Positions 1 to 8,784 of a stretch of 64,000 nucleotides of DNA are shown here, piece after piece. This stretch comes from Falsibacillus albus (GTDB lineage: Bacteria; Bacillota; Bacilli; Bacillales; DSM-25281). Made by a program: the position numbers and the translations under genes. The notes under the pieces are model-generated. The model saw nothing but the letters and a program-made list of their open reading frames with translations. It was not told the origin of the DNA and did not search any database. The first letter of the stretch is position 1; every line of letters starts with the position of its first letter. The stretch spans positions 24,001-88,000 of the forward strand of contig NZ_RCVZ01000016.1 of the NCBI RefSeq assembly GCF_003668575.1, in the 5' to 3' direction.

Positions 1-374
1 CCATTCGATATTATGAAGAAATCGACTTAATCGATCCGCCTGAACGGACGGATGGCGGAACACGCCTGTACACCAATAAGGATATCGATCGATTAAAGAA
101 AGTGGTTCTTGCAAAGGATGTATTGGGATTTTCCCTCCAAGAACTCCAGCAATTTTTAAAATTGAACGAAACGATCGAACTGCGCAGAAAAGAATACACA
201 GCTTCCCAGGAAACAAAAAAACTCGATGAATTAAGAAAGATCTATTCAGGGCTGGAACAAGAAATGGCATTGATCGATCAAAAAATTGAAAAAATGCTTT
301 CTTTCAGGAATGAAATCGAAGTCCACCATAAAAAGATTGGAAGCATATTAGATAAAGAAGCAGAGGAAGGATAA
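1..374 (+). CDS. MerR family transcriptional regulator, C-terminal part (5' end outside window)
   Basis: The frame is open from base 3 and begins inside the MerR winged helix. It reads IRYYEEIDLIDPPERTDGG and then the second wing region (RLYTNKDIDRL), both hallmarks of MerR DNA-binding domains. A long coiled-coil dimerisation helix follows (about window residues 60-115). No effector-binding domain follows the coiled coil, so this is a short MerR type. The stop codon lies one base before the ATG of the MFS gene, so the two are almost certainly co-transcribed. MerR regulators usually activate the neighbouring exporter when a ligand binds; the ligand cannot be told from sequence. The first residues, including helix 1, are off the window. 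Confidence 0.9.
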   Translation, partial: IRYYEEIDLIDPPERTDGGTRLYTNKDIDRLKKVVLAKDVLGFSLQELQQFLKLNETIELRRKEYTASQETKKLDELRKIYSGLEQEMALIDQKIEKMLSFRNEIEVHHKKIGSILDKEAEEG

Positions 375-375
375 A

Positions 376-1542
376 ATGAGTTTAAAAAACAATACACGCG
401 CGAAATGGATTACAGTCTTCTCCACATTTTTGGCATTCATGGGGATCGGCATCGTCGATCCGATCCTACCGATCATTGCAGATAAAATCGGTGCAACCCA
501 CTGGCAAGTGGAGATGCTCTTTACAGCTTATATTTTTACAATGGCTTTCATGATGATTCCTTCCGGGATCTTCGCGAGTCGGTTTGGCGACAAACGGATG
601 ATGACGATCGGTTTGGTCATCGTCACTATATTTGCGTTATTATGCGGTTTGGCAAATGGAATTCCTCAGCTCTCCATATTCAGGGCTGGATGGGGATTGG
701 GTAATTCAATGTTTTTTGCCACTGCGATGACACTATTAATCGCGCTTTCCTCAAATCCACAGCAGGCAGTGGGGTTATATGAGGCAGCGATCGGGCTTGG
801 AATGGCTGCAGGTCCGCTTGTCGGAGGGATTCTCGGAGGGATTTCATGGAGATACCCATTCATTGCCACGAGTATTTTAATTTTTATAGCGTTTCTTCTT
901 GTAACATTTTTCGTCTATGAACCTGGGGATAAAAAAGCAAGAAAAGTTGCGGGTCTAAAGGAAATGAAGCACTTATTCATGTACGCACCGTTTCTGACGG
1001 GTGCAGTAGCAGCAATGCTCTATTATTATGGCTTCTTCGTCGTGTTGGCCTATACCCCACTTGTCATCAAGCTTACAGCGATTCATATCGGGTTCGTCTT
1101 CTTTGGCTGGGGGCTTTGCCTTGCTTACGGATCAGCTGTCCTGAGCCATAAGCTTGAAAAAAAATATACGCCAAAACAAATACTTCCATACAGTTTGGCG
1201 ATATTTGCTGTCTTTCTTGGCTTGCTTTTCGTTTTTCATTCGGCAGCAGCCTTGATCGTGCTCGTCATACTTTCTGGTTTGGTGTCCGGATTGAATAACG
1301 CGTTGTTCACCAGCCATGTCATGGCTTCATCCCCATATGAAAGAAGCGTGACATCCGGTGCCTACAATTTCGTGCGCTGGCTCGGTGCGGCGATCGCCCC
1401 CGTGATGTCAGGGGTCATCGGTGAAAGCATTTCGCCGTCTTCGCCATTTTTAGTGGCAGGTATTTTATCAGCAGCCGGAATCTTCGTTATCATGATTCAT
1501 AAAAATCATGAGCCCGATTCGGTGAAAGAAACGATTGGATGA
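376..1542 (+). CDS. MFS efflux transporter (12-TM, drug/siderophore exporter type)
   Basis: This 388-residue protein has about 12 hydrophobic segments and a motif-A-like loop (RFGDKRMM, residues about 69-76) between TM2 and TM3, as in proton-driven major facilitator exporters. Conserved GMAAGPLVGG in TM5 resembles the antiporter motif C, which favours export over uptake. The ATG follows the MerR stop by one base, so translation is coupled. MerR-MFS pairs in Bacillus include multidrug exporters (BltR/Blt, BmrR/Bmr) and the Mta-linked bacillibactin exporter YmfD. The sequence does not decide between these. A strong terminator follows at 1549-1598. Confidence 0.85.
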   Translation: MSLKNNTRAKWITVFSTFLAFMGIGIVDPILPIIADKIGATHWQVEMLFTAYIFTMAFMMIPSGIFASRFGDKRMMTIGLVIVTIFALLCGLANGIPQLSIFRAGWGLGNSMFFATAMTLLIALSSNPQQAVGLYEAAIGLGMAAGPLVGGILGGISWRYPFIATSILIFIAFLLVTFFVYEPGDKKARKVAGLKEMKHLFMYAPFLTGAVAAMLYYYGFFVVLAYTPLVIKLTAIHIGFVFFGWGLCLAYGSAVLSHKLEKKYTPKQILPYSLAIFAVFLGLLFVFHSAAALIVLVILSGLVSGLNNALFTSHVMASSPYERSVTSGAYNFVRWLGAAIAPVMSGVIGESISPSSPFLVAGILSAAGIFVIMIHKNHEPDSVKETIG

Positions 1543-1548
1543 AAAAAT

Positions 1549-1598
1549 AAAAGGCCGATTTCGTTATCGAAAAACATTCGATGACGGATCGGCTTTTT
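1549..1598 (+). terminator. Rho-independent terminator of the MerR-MFS operon
   Basis: A GCCGAT...ATCGGC stem, extended by a second TCG/CGA pairing, has a short A-rich loop and is followed by CTTTTTAA. It lies just after the MFS stop codon. Confidence 0.8.
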
Positions 1599-1610
1599 AA
1601 TTTCCGGCTA

Positions 1611-1884
1611 TTATCGTAAAGTTTGTTGCTATTCATTAAAGGTTGTGTAAGGTTGATTTCCGCTGCAGGATACTCTCTTTTCGAGGGCCCTCACACGACG
1701 TGCCGAACTTAATCGAACATCCGTCTTTCCTCTCCTCGCTGCGGGGTCTCACCTGTCTAGCTCCAATCAACAACATATGATGAGTTATTTTAAAGAAAAA
1801 CTGTTAAAAACAACAATCTTTGAGAAAAGAGCCTTACGTTAAAATCGGCATCAGGATTTTAACAATAATCTTTACGAAAATTGC
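1611..1884 (+). repeat. Dispersed intergenic repeat, copy 1, with 3' satellite hairpin
   Basis: The left end reads TATCGTAAAGTTTGTTGCT and the right end reads AACAATCTTTGAGAAAAGAGCC (ends at 1833). These two ends are imperfect inverted repeats of each other. The interior carries a GC-rich segment with CTCCTCGCTGCGGGGTCTCACC. A satellite module follows: GTTAAAATC (1838-1846) and GATTTTAAC (1855-1863) form a perfect 9-bp stem, then AATCTTTACGAAAA. The same family recurs about ten times in the window. The segment also accounts for the whole 350-base gap between the MFS and VOC genes. Confidence 0.8.
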
Positions 1885-1899
1885 CTTTATTAGACACAG

Positions 1900-2277
1900 C
1901 TACATTGGACTGCATATTTCAATATAGTGCCCATCCGGGTCTTCTACATATGCCACGAGCTGTCCCCATGGCTTTTCAGTCGCCTCAGACAAAATGGTTG
2001 TCCCTTCTGCTCTTAGCCTTTCCACCGTTCCTTTTACATCCTCCGTCACAAATCCTATTTCCAAAGTTTGAGGCACCTTGCCATCCGGAAGATCAAATCC
2101 TGTAATATCTTTTATCGATTCCCTTGTATTCAGAGACAATGTTGTTCCGCCTGTATCGAATTCCGTATATGTGCCTGCTTGCATCTTCAATGGAAGACCG
2201 AGTAAATCACGGTAGAAATATACTGATTTTTCTAAATTCTCTACATACAAAATGACATAGCCAAGTTTCATGTCCAT
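1900..2277 (-). CDS. VOC (glyoxalase/bleomycin resistance-like) family protein
   Basis: The protein has about 125 residues and two beta-alpha-beta-beta-beta modules typical of the vicinal oxygen chelate fold. The first begins GYVILYVENLEKSVYFYRDLLGL and the second ends VEDPDGHYIEICSPM. A conserved metal-ligand Glu sits in the final HYIEI strand. The His usual in the first strand (HVxL) is replaced by Ile/Tyr here, so metal binding or substrate may differ from glyoxalase I. The start is placed at ATG 2277 because AGGGGTG lies six bases upstream; the GTG nine bases further 5' is inside that ribosome binding site. Substrate unknown. Confidence 0.8.
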   Translation of the reverse strand: MDMKLGYVILYVENLEKSVYFYRDLLGLPLKMQAGTYTEFDTGGTTLSLNTRESIKDITGFDLPDGKVPQTLEIGFVTEDVKGTVERLRAEGTTILSEATEKPWGQLVAYVEDPDGHYIEICSPM

Positions 2278-2364
2278 ATTATTCACCCCTTCTTATCCTC
2301 TTTTATCTTTTCAACAAGCCAGCTAAAAAACCTTTTTTATCTCTTTTAAACAATGGTTATGATA

Positions 2365-2799
2365 TTACGGATATAACCCACACACCAGCCAGCTTGCTAC
2401 AAATTTGTATTCCCCTTCTTGCAAGGTTTCAGTTCTTTTAAACATACACTGCTCACCATCGATAAAATAAATAAACGGGTCGTTATCCTGTATGGTCATT
2501 AGAAATTCATCCATGTTCTCTATGGCTTCTATTTTTTTGAATGAAATGGAAATTGAATGATAATTCTTATCTTGTTCAGCTTTATCGTATATGGTGTCAT
2601 GATTCTTTTTCATAAAATCTTCATATAGGACTTCATCCGTCCAAATGCCCCAAATATGCGCTTCCCTTTCGTTTTTCCAACCGCCTAGCTGCCACATTAG
2701 TCCAGGAACGGATTGGATCTGCACCCACTCATCCTGTGACCTGGAAAATGCTTCTCTGCTCTCCTCATCAACGAAACAGGTTATATGCTTAATAAGCAT
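2365..2799 (-). CDS. YdbC-like DUF4937 domain protein
   Basis: This soluble 144-residue protein begins MLIKHITCFVDEESREAFSRSQ, resembling the N terminus of the Bacillus YdbC/DUF4937 family. The family probably has a ferredoxin-like (antibiotic biosynthesis monooxygenase-type) alpha/beta fold. Conserved aromatic stretches (GLMWQLGGW, AHIWGIWTDE) in the first half fit that fold. No catalytic residues can be named and the function is unknown. It is transcribed in the same direction as the VOC gene 88 bases downstream, possibly as a short operon. Confidence 0.65.
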   Translation of the reverse strand: MLIKHITCFVDEESREAFSRSQDEWVQIQSVPGLMWQLGGWKNEREAHIWGIWTDEVLYEDFMKKNHDTIYDKAEQDKNYHSISISFKKIEAIENMDEFLMTIQDNDPFIYFIDGEQCMFKRTETLQEGEYKFVASWLVCGLYP

Positions 2800-2914
2800 T
2801 ATTCTCCTCCATTAAATAAAAGTTATCAAATTTCATGCTGTTTTCACCCATATATTTTACTATGAAATGATTTAGATGTGGGAAGCTTTTTCAATTTTCA
2901 GTAATAAAAAAGAT

Positions 2915-3034
2915 TTCTTTTCGTGGTTTGCCGCTATTCTTCAAAGATTGTGCGAGGTTCACTCCCGCTCAAATCAGCATCAAATTAAAATGGCTTCCAG
3001 AGAAAAACCGCTAACAAAACATCATTGAGGAAAC
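2915..3034 (+). repeat. Degenerate copy of the dispersed repeat (copy 2)
   Basis: The left end TTCTTTTCGTGGTTTGCCGC and the following CTATTCTTCAAAGATTGTGCGAGGTT match the left part of copies 1 and 5 with several changes. The right end (AACAAAACATCATTGAGGAAA) is worn. The GC-rich interior is missing. It lies in the gap 2800-3140, which otherwise holds only the terminator at 3041-3090. Confidence 0.55.
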
Positions 3035-3040
3035 GTATTA

Positions 3041-3090
3041 AAAAAACATCATTATGGAAGCAGTCATATACTTCTAAAATGATGTTTTTT
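3041..3090 (-). terminator. Bidirectional-looking terminator hairpin
   Basis: AACATCATTATGGAAG and CTTCTAAAATGATGTT pair in a stem flanked by A6 on the left and T6 on the right. It can therefore terminate the minus-strand gene ending at 3141. Confidence 0.7.
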
Positions 3091-3140
3091 ATGGCCAGCT
3101 GCTGGATGCCCGGTTAACTTGGAAGCATCCACTCTTGCAG

Positions 3141-3914
3141 CTATTTAATAAATGCTTTCCACTCCCTGGATTTACGGTCAAAGACTATTTTTCCATCAAT
3201 CGGCTGTGATTGGATGGTTTGATATTCTTCGTGCATCTCATCCATATCGGAAAAGTCACCGATTACCCAAACGGGGATTTCAATTTTCGCTCGGGACTGC
3301 TCTGCTTTTTCAACTGAGAAGACGATCCCTTCCTTCATATCTTCTATGAAAGGATAAAGAATTTCTTTCGGCATTACAGGGTATTCTTTCTTTTTCTTCA
3401 ATCCAAAAAAGGTTTTCTCTGCTTTTTGCAAAGTGAGCTTTTGCGAGATGGAGTAGCCTAGCATGTCATAAAACTCATCAAAGGATCGAAAATACATTTT
3501 GTTAAACCAGCCGTCATCATGCGCCAGATAAACAAAACGATTGTTCAGCTTCCGATAAAAAGGATGACGTAAATGGTGTTTCACATGGCTTAAGTAAAGA
3601 AGTTCGGCAAGTTCCTGTCCATCAAGCTGGTTCAATGCTTCCTCTTCTTCGAAATCCACCCAGCAAAAATCCCCATACCCATAAACATCGTCTTTTATCA
3701 GTTTATTTATTTGGTCATGCTCCACGAATTCCATCAATGTATGTACGTTGTATTCCGTATCTTCAAATTGATGCTTCAGAAGCAAAAGCTTCGAAGGCGG
3801 CTCAGAGACACCGGCCATAAATTCTTTAAATTCGATCCCATAAGACAGGACATACTGTTCCGATTGGTGAACATGAATATATACAAGATTGCTTAATTCC
3901 TGGGAATGTTTCAA
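3141..3914 (-). CDS. Conserved hypothetical protein, acidic, soluble
   Basis: Not recognised. The predicted protein of about 257 residues has no signal peptide or membrane segment. It is rich in Glu/Asp and aromatic residues (YVLSYGIEFKEF near the start, FVYLAHDDGWFNKMYFRSFDEFYDMLGY in the middle) and has a basic GLKKKKEYP loop. The frame is open back to a TTG at 3971, but that start has no ribosome binding site. The TTG at 3914 has CGGAGGG seven bases upstream and is preferred. It stands alone, divergent from the CNNM-like gene. Function is unknown. Confidence 0.55.
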   Translation of the reverse strand: MKHSQELSNLVYIHVHQSEQYVLSYGIEFKEFMAGVSEPPSKLLLLKHQFEDTEYNVHTLMEFVEHDQINKLIKDDVYGYGDFCWVDFEEEEALNQLDGQELAELLYLSHVKHHLRHPFYRKLNNRFVYLAHDDGWFNKMYFRSFDEFYDMLGYSISQKLTLQKAEKTFFGLKKKKEYPVMPKEILYPFIEDMKEGIVFSVEKAEQSRAKIEIPVWVIGDFSDMDEMHEEYQTIQSQPIDGKIVFDRKSREWKAFIK

Positions 3915-4095
3915 ATACTTACCCTCCGAATCATCATTTCTCCAGAGAAGATTGTGCTTCCGTAAATTCAATGATTATAGTTTATATTCTATCAAAATTC
4001 ATGAGAAGTCCATAATGTATTTTTTTCAATTATCCATTCCTCTTATTTAAACAGTTTTAGGTATTGTGGTACGTGAAAAGGGTAAAGTAGTAGTA

Positions 4096-4171
4096 TATAA
4101 TGAACTCATTATCGGATTTATCCAATCATTTTAGGAGGTGTACGCTTCACCCACTTGGGTGTTGCACATCA
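4096..4171 (+). promoter_or_regulatory. Minus-10 element and structured leader of the first DUF21/CBS gene
   Basis: TATAAT at 4096-4101 contains the nominal ATG at 4100, so transcription should start near 4108, downstream of that ATG. The transcript then carries AGGAGGTG (4133-4140) followed by a perfect hairpin CACCCA-CT-TGGGTG (4149-4162) before the likely TTG start at 4172. The strong Shine-Dalgarno is about 30 bases from that TTG, an unusual spacing that suggests a regulatory role or a very short upstream peptide. Confidence 0.45.
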
Positions 4172-5476
4172 TTGATAATCATTAACATTCTGACGTTAAT
4201 CCTACTTATTGCTCTAACTGCCTTTTTTGTGGCATCTGAATTTGCCATTGTCAAGGTCCGGTCTTCAAGAATCGACCAACTCATTGCGGAGGGGAATTCA
4301 AAAGCAGAAGCCGCCAAAGAACTCATAACCAATTTGGACAGCTACTTATCCGCTTGCCAGCTCGGCATCACCATCACAGCTTTAGGACTTGGGTGGCTCG
4401 GGGAACCGACGGTGCAGGAATTGATCCATCCATTGTTCGGAACACTCCATATCCCAGAATCCATCAGCCATATCTTATCTTTTGTCATTTCATTCAGCGC
4501 TATCACCTTTTTGCACGTAGTGATGGGTGAATTGGCGCCAAAAACCTTTGCGATCCAAATGGCGGAGGAATTGACGCTTTTAGTGGCTAAGCCATTAATA
4601 TTATTTTACAAAATCATGTACCCATTCATTTGGGTGCTTAATAGTTCAGCTCGCCTTGTAGCCGGACTATTCGGCTTGCAGCCTGCTTCGGAACATGACA
4701 TGGCTCACTCTGAGGAAGAACTTAGGATCATCCTTTCCGAGAGTTATAAGAGCGGTGAGATCAATCAATCCGAATACCGCTATGTCAATCAAATCTTTGA
4801 ATTCGACAACCGGCTGGCCAAGGAAATCATGGTTCCGAGGACAGAAATCGTCTCTTTCGAAAAAGACACGAGTCTAAAGGAAATCTTATCGACCTTACGC
4901 ATAGAAAAATACACCCGCTACCCTGTTACTGATGGGGATAAGGATAATATCATCGGGATTGTGAATATGAAAGAGTTATTGACAGACTGTGTACACCAGC
5001 AATGTCCGGAAGATGAAACGTTATTGAAATATATAAAACCAGTAATCCGTGTGATCGAGACCATTCCGATCCATGACCTTTTGCTGAAAATGCAAAAGGA
5101 GCGGAACCACATGGCCATATTAGCTGATGAGTATGGCGGAACGGCTGGGATTGTGACGGTTGAGGATATTCTAGAGGAAATCGTCGGTGAAATCCGCGAT
5201 GAATTTGATGCAGATGAAATCCCGCTTGTAAGGAAGCTTGGAGAAAATCATTTTATTTTCGATGCAAAACTTTTGATTCACCAGGTGAATGATCTGCTGG
5301 GCACCGATTTATCCGAGGATGAAGTGGATACAATAGGCGGCTGGCTGCTCACGCAAAAGTATGATCTTAAGCAGGGCGATGCGATTGAAGAAGGCTCATA
5401 TATCTTTAAAGTCCATGAAATGGAAGGGCATCATATTTTATATGTTGAAGTCATGAAAAAACCAAAAGCTGACTAA
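4172..5476 (+). CDS. DUF21/CBS/CorC-HlyC domain membrane protein (CNNM family, 'hemolysin-like')
   Basis: The protein of about 434 residues has an N-terminal DUF21 membrane domain of about four helices ([44 protein letters not shown]). A tandem CBS pair follows ([46 protein letters not shown]), then a C-terminal CorC/HlyC domain. The family (Bacillus YhdP, YrkA, YugS) is linked to Mg2+/Co2+ efflux or Mg2+ homeostasis; hemolysin is a historical name. TTG 4172 is chosen because paralogues start right before this helix (MDI-IN-L pattern) and the ATG at 4100 lies in the promoter. A close paralogue follows at 5861, so this is a recent tandem duplication. Confidence 0.85.
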   Translation: MIIINILTLILLIALTAFFVASEFAIVKVRSSRIDQLIAEGNSKAEAAKELITNLDSYLSACQLGITITALGLGWLGEPTVQELIHPLFGTLHIPESISHILSFVISFSAITFLHVVMGELAPKTFAIQMAEELTLLVAKPLILFYKIMYPFIWVLNSSARLVAGLFGLQPASEHDMAHSEEELRIILSESYKSGEINQSEYRYVNQIFEFDNRLAKEIMVPRTEIVSFEKDTSLKEILSTLRIEKYTRYPVTDGDKDNIIGIVNMKELLTDCVHQQCPEDETLLKYIKPVIRVIETIPIHDLLLKMQKERNHMAILADEYGGTAGIVTVEDILEEIVGEIRDEFDADEIPLVRKLGENHFIFDAKLLIHQVNDLLGTDLSEDEVDTIGGWLLTQKYDLKQGDAIEEGSYIFKVHEMEGHHILYVEVMKKPKAD

Positions 5477-5616
5477 AGAGGAACTCTCACCTTTTTGGTA
5501 CAACCGTGCCAAATGCGTTGAAAAAAGCCTCAAGTCGGCTTTTTCTGCATGATTGGCGGAATATTCACGCCGCCCCATCATAAAATAATGTAAATCATGC
5601 ATTGTCTAGCGATTGT

Positions 5617-5860
5617 TTGACTGTATTGTATGAATTACTTATAATATTGGTAATATTTTAAAGAACGTTGAGGTGGTAGGATGGGGCAGTCTGCAGCATC
5701 AGGGGAATAGCGAAATGTTTCCACATGGTTCAAGGACTATACTGCATCGTACACGAAAAAAAGTTTGTTTTTTATCGAAAGACTAGTTATATATTAATAT
5801 TTTAATATTTTGGGAGGTGACTCCTTACCCGCTTTTTTAAAGCGCGTTAAGGAAAGTTAT
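5617..5860 (+). promoter_or_regulatory. Sigma-A promoter and long structured leader of the second DUF21/CBS gene
   Basis: TTGACT (5617-5622), a 17-base spacer and TATAAT (5640-5645) form a near-consensus promoter. About 210 bases of leader follow. They include GATG-GGGCAG-CTG-CATC and GGGAAT/TGTTTCC stem possibilities, a GAGGTGG plus ATG start for a nine-codon ORF at 5681-5710, GGGAGGTG at 5813, and a CCTTA...TAAGG stem around GCTTTTTTAAAGC. That last stem would hide the AAGGA site used for TTG 5861. It does not match a riboswitch class I can recall. A weak hairpin (AGCC...GGCT, 5526-5546) precedes it. Confidence 0.5.
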
Positions 5861-7213
5861 TTGGACATATTTAACTTAGTGCTTGTCGTCTTACTCATTG
5901 CACTTACTGCTTTTTTTGTCGCTTCTGAATTCGCCATTGTGAAGGTTAGAAGCTCAAGGATCGATCAATTACTTGAGGAAGGAAACAGCAGTGCAGTTGC
6001 AGCAAAACGTGTTATTACGAGCTTAGACGAGTACTTATCTGCTTGCCAGCTGGGTATCACCATTACAGCCCTTGGTTTAGGGTGGCTTGGGGAACCAACG
6101 ATTGCGAGCATTGTTCATGCAATTTTTCAGAAAATGACCTTAACCTCTTCTGTTACACATATTCTATCGGTTGTGATTGCTTTTACAACCATCACTTTTC
6201 TGCACGTCGTGATCGGCGAACTTGCACCAAAGACGTTAGCTATCCAAAAAGCCGAAACGATCACCGTCCTATTTGCCAAGCCACTGATCGGATTCTATAA
6301 AATCATGTATCCATTCATTTGGACATTAAATACATCGGCAAGGCTGGTTACGAAGGTATTTGGGTTAAAGCCTGCTTCAGAACATGAAATTGCCCACTCC
6401 GAGGAAGAGTTGCGCATTATCCTCTCTGAAAGCTACAAGAGTGGAGAGATCAATCAGTCTGAATTTAAGTATGTAAATAAAATATTTGAATTTGATGACC
6501 GCATCGCCAAGGAAATCATGGTCCCCCGGACTGAAATTGTCTCGCTTTCAAAAGAAGATACACTGGACATTTTCCTTGATCTTGTAAGAGAAGAAAAGTT
6601 CACACGCTATCCGATCATAGATGGGGACAAGGACCATATCATTGGAATGGTCAACGTTAAAGAAATTTTCACAGATTTGATCAATAATATGGAACTTAAT
6701 ACACAATCATTAGAGTCTTATGTCCGTCCTATCATCCGGGTGATTGATTCCATCCCGATTCATGACCTGCTCGTCAAAATGCAAAAAGAACGTATTCATA
6801 TGGCCATTTTGATGGATGAGTACGGCGGCACCTCGGGACTGGTGACCGTTGAAGACATCTTAGAGGAGATCGTCGGCGAAATCCGGGATGAATTCGATAT
6901 GGATGAAGTCCCGCTGGTGAGAAAAATCACAGAGAATCATTATATCTTTGATTCAAAGGTACTGGTGAGTGAAGTGAACAACCTCCTCCACTTGGATATT
7001 CAAGATGAGGATATCGATACGATCGGCGGCTGGGTCTTAACTGAGAATTACGATGCCAAACAAGGCGATGCCATTTCCTTTGAAGAATATGAGTTCACGA
7101 TTAAAGAAATGGAAGAACACCATATAAAATATGTTGAAGTTAAAAAGAAAATACATGTGAATGAGTCTTCATCACAGCAAATACCTTTAACAAAATCGGA
7201 AGCATTATCTTAA
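5861..7213 (+). CDS. DUF21/CBS/CorC-HlyC domain membrane protein, second tandem copy
   Basis: This 450-residue paralogue of the preceding gene shares long blocks with it ([65 protein letters not shown]). It has the same order: DUF21 membrane domain, two CBS domains, CorC/HlyC C terminus. A Ser/Gln-rich tail of about 20 residues is extra. TTG 5861 is preferred: AAGGA lies seven bases upstream, and the product begins MDIFNLVLV as in Bacillus homologues. The TTG at 5810 overlaps its own GGGAGG. The role is probably divalent-cation homeostasis at the membrane. It has its own promoter. Confidence 0.85.
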   Translation: MDIFNLVLVVLLIALTAFFVASEFAIVKVRSSRIDQLLEEGNSSAVAAKRVITSLDEYLSACQLGITITALGLGWLGEPTIASIVHAIFQKMTLTSSVTHILSVVIAFTTITFLHVVIGELAPKTLAIQKAETITVLFAKPLIGFYKIMYPFIWTLNTSARLVTKVFGLKPASEHEIAHSEEELRIILSESYKSGEINQSEFKYVNKIFEFDDRIAKEIMVPRTEIVSLSKEDTLDIFLDLVREEKFTRYPIIDGDKDHIIGMVNVKEIFTDLINNMELNTQSLESYVRPIIRVIDSIPIHDLLVKMQKERIHMAILMDEYGGTSGLVTVEDILEEIVGEIRDEFDMDEVPLVRKITENHYIFDSKVLVSEVNNLLHLDIQDEDIDTIGGWVLTENYDAKQGDAISFEEYEFTIKEMEEHHIKYVEVKKKIHVNESSSQQIPLTKSEALS

Positions 7214-7218
7214 ACCAA

Positions 7219-7254
7219 AGCGGGAATGCCTCTTTTGAAGCATCCCCGTTTTTT
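7219..7254 (+). terminator. Rho-independent terminator
   Basis: GCGGGAATGC and GCATCCCCGT pair around CTCTTTTGAA, followed by TTTTTC. Confidence 0.75.
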
Positions 7255-7422
7255 CATGCTCAGCAACAAATTTCTGTAACGAACTGGTATGATGGAAAGA
7301 GGCTTTTTAAAGATTGTTTGTTTTACATTCCTCTTTAAAATAGTCTCTGTTAAAGATATTAACCGCATAAGAAAACAACCTTAATAAATAATATGAATAC
7401 GTGTGTAATAGAAGGTGAAGAA

Positions 7423-8127
7423 ATGAAATGGATATTTTTTTTGCTGGTCCTTTTTTTGGTACTGACTGTTTGTTCTACTATGATCATAAGAATGTTTTCC
7501 ATCGGAATCATTAAACAAGGAAAGCTGAGGAATGCAATTGCCCTTACGTTCGATGATGGCCCGGACCCATTATATACCCCGAAGCTGTTGGAAGTATTGA
7601 AAAAACACGGAGCCAAAGCCACGTTTTTTGTTGTCGGCAAAAAGGCTGCCACCTATCCCGAATTGATTCAGTTAATTCATCGGGAAGGGCATGTGGTGGG
7701 TATACACAATTATATTCATTTTCCGAATTGGCTCATTCCACCAAATGTATTAAAGAAGCATTTAAATAAATCAAAAATCATCATCAAAGACATCCTCGGG
7801 GCTGATCCCATTTATTACAGGCCGCCGTGGGGGATGTTCAACGCCTTTACTTTAATGGCTGCCAAAGGATTTCAGGTCATCATGTGGACTTCCATACCAG
7901 GGGATTGGAAAGAACGATTAGGGTCCAAGGAGCTTTTGAAGCGATTGATATCTGCCAGAAAAGAAGGTGCAATCATCACCCTTCATGATAGCGGCACCAG
8001 CTTTGGGGCAGATAGAGATGCCCCTCGTAATATGATTGAAGCTCTTGATCAATTTTTAGCTTTGGATCAATCAAAACAATATTCTTTTGTTACGGTTGAA
8101 CAGCTGCTGCGATCGGGGGAGAAATGA
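7423..8127 (+). CDS. Membrane-anchored polysaccharide deacetylase (NodB/CE4 family)
   Basis: The 234-residue protein has one N-terminal membrane helix (FFLLVLFLVLTVCS) and a CE4 catalytic domain. The TFDDGPD motif supplies the catalytic base and metal Asp. HNYIH stands where the metal-binding HxxxH is expected, RPPWG is motif 3, and LHDSG is motif 5. The set looks active. CE4 enzymes remove N-acetyl groups from peptidoglycan, chitin or GlcNAc-type glycolipids. ATG 7423 has AAGGTGA upstream. The DedA gene starts eight bases after the stop and a GT28-type glycosyltransferase follows. The context suggests a glycolipid or exopolysaccharide substrate rather than bulk murein; that is inference. Confidence 0.85.
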   Translation: MKWIFFLLVLFLVLTVCSTMIIRMFSIGIIKQGKLRNAIALTFDDGPDPLYTPKLLEVLKKHGAKATFFVVGKKAATYPELIQLIHREGHVVGIHNYIHFPNWLIPPNVLKKHLNKSKIIIKDILGADPIYYRPPWGMFNAFTLMAAKGFQVIMWTSIPGDWKERLGSKELLKRLISARKEGAIITLHDSGTSFGADRDAPRNMIEALDQFLALDQSKQYSFVTVEQLLRSGEK

Positions 8128-8134
8128 GGTCCTA

Positions 8135-8728
8135 ATGAGTGCACATTTTTTGGAACTTTTAAGTCAATACAGCTATCTTCTTATATTTATTATGGGGTTT
8201 TTCGGAATCGTCGGCATTCCCGCCCCTGAAGAAAGTTTGTTCGTTTATCTTGGGGTGGTTTCCAAGCAGGGAAACCTTTTCTTGTGGGGGTGCATCGCCG
8301 CCTCATCACTCGGCTCATTTACAGGTATGCTGACAGCCTATTTTCTTGGGGCAAAAATCGGGAAGCCCTTCATTATTAAATATGGCCGCTATTTAGGAAT
8401 GAACTCCAAAAGGTGGAATTCATTCATGGACCACTGGAATATCAAAAAATCATTGCTTTTCGGATTTTTCATTCCAGGTGTCAGGCAGTTAAACCCTTAT
8501 TTCGCAGGAATCGAACACCTCTCCTTCTTCTTGTTCGCCCTGTTTTCACTCATCGGCTCTGTCGTTTGGGTATCGGTATACACACTGTTGGGATTCTTCA
8601 TCAGTACATATATTCCGATCCATCCGCTCATCATAACTTATGTAGGGATCGGTTTATTCTTATTGTTTATCGTACAAATGATCATAAGATGGCGAAAATC
8701 CTCCCATTCCAAAGAAACCGAATCTTAA
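8135..8728 (+). CDS. DedA family membrane protein
   Basis: This protein of about 197 residues has four to five hydrophobic segments. It carries the DedA/SNARE-associated signatures GIPAPEES near residue 25 and FFIPGVRQLNPYFAG near residue 110. The F-x-R-x-x-P-x-x-AG pattern is altered here to PGVRQLNPYFAG but remains recognisable. DedA proteins are implicated in phospholipid and undecaprenyl-phosphate flipping and in membrane energetics. It is translated from ATG 8135 with GAGG overlapping the deacetylase stop codon, so the genes are coupled. A flippase-like role would fit a pathway with the neighbouring deacetylase and glycosyltransferase. Confidence 0.85.
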   Translation: MSAHFLELLSQYSYLLIFIMGFFGIVGIPAPEESLFVYLGVVSKQGNLFLWGCIAASSLGSFTGMLTAYFLGAKIGKPFIIKYGRYLGMNSKRWNSFMDHWNIKKSLLFGFFIPGVRQLNPYFAGIEHLSFFLFALFSLIGSVVWVSVYTLLGFFISTYIPIHPLIITYVGIGLFLLFIVQMIIRWRKSSHSKETES

Positions 8729-8784
8729 GGGCAAGACGCCCTGGCTCGATTTCAGATGCTGATGTAAAGGAGTTAACTTAAGTT

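Noticed and set aside
4100-4171. ATG 4100 as start of the first DUF21/CBS gene
   Set aside because: The ATG overlaps the TATAAT box, so it would not be in the transcript; the extra residues are also unlike the family.
5646-5860. Known riboswitch (yybP-ykoY, M-box) in the leader of the second DUF21/CBS gene
   Set aside because: The conserved blocks of those classes could not be found; left as an unassigned leader.
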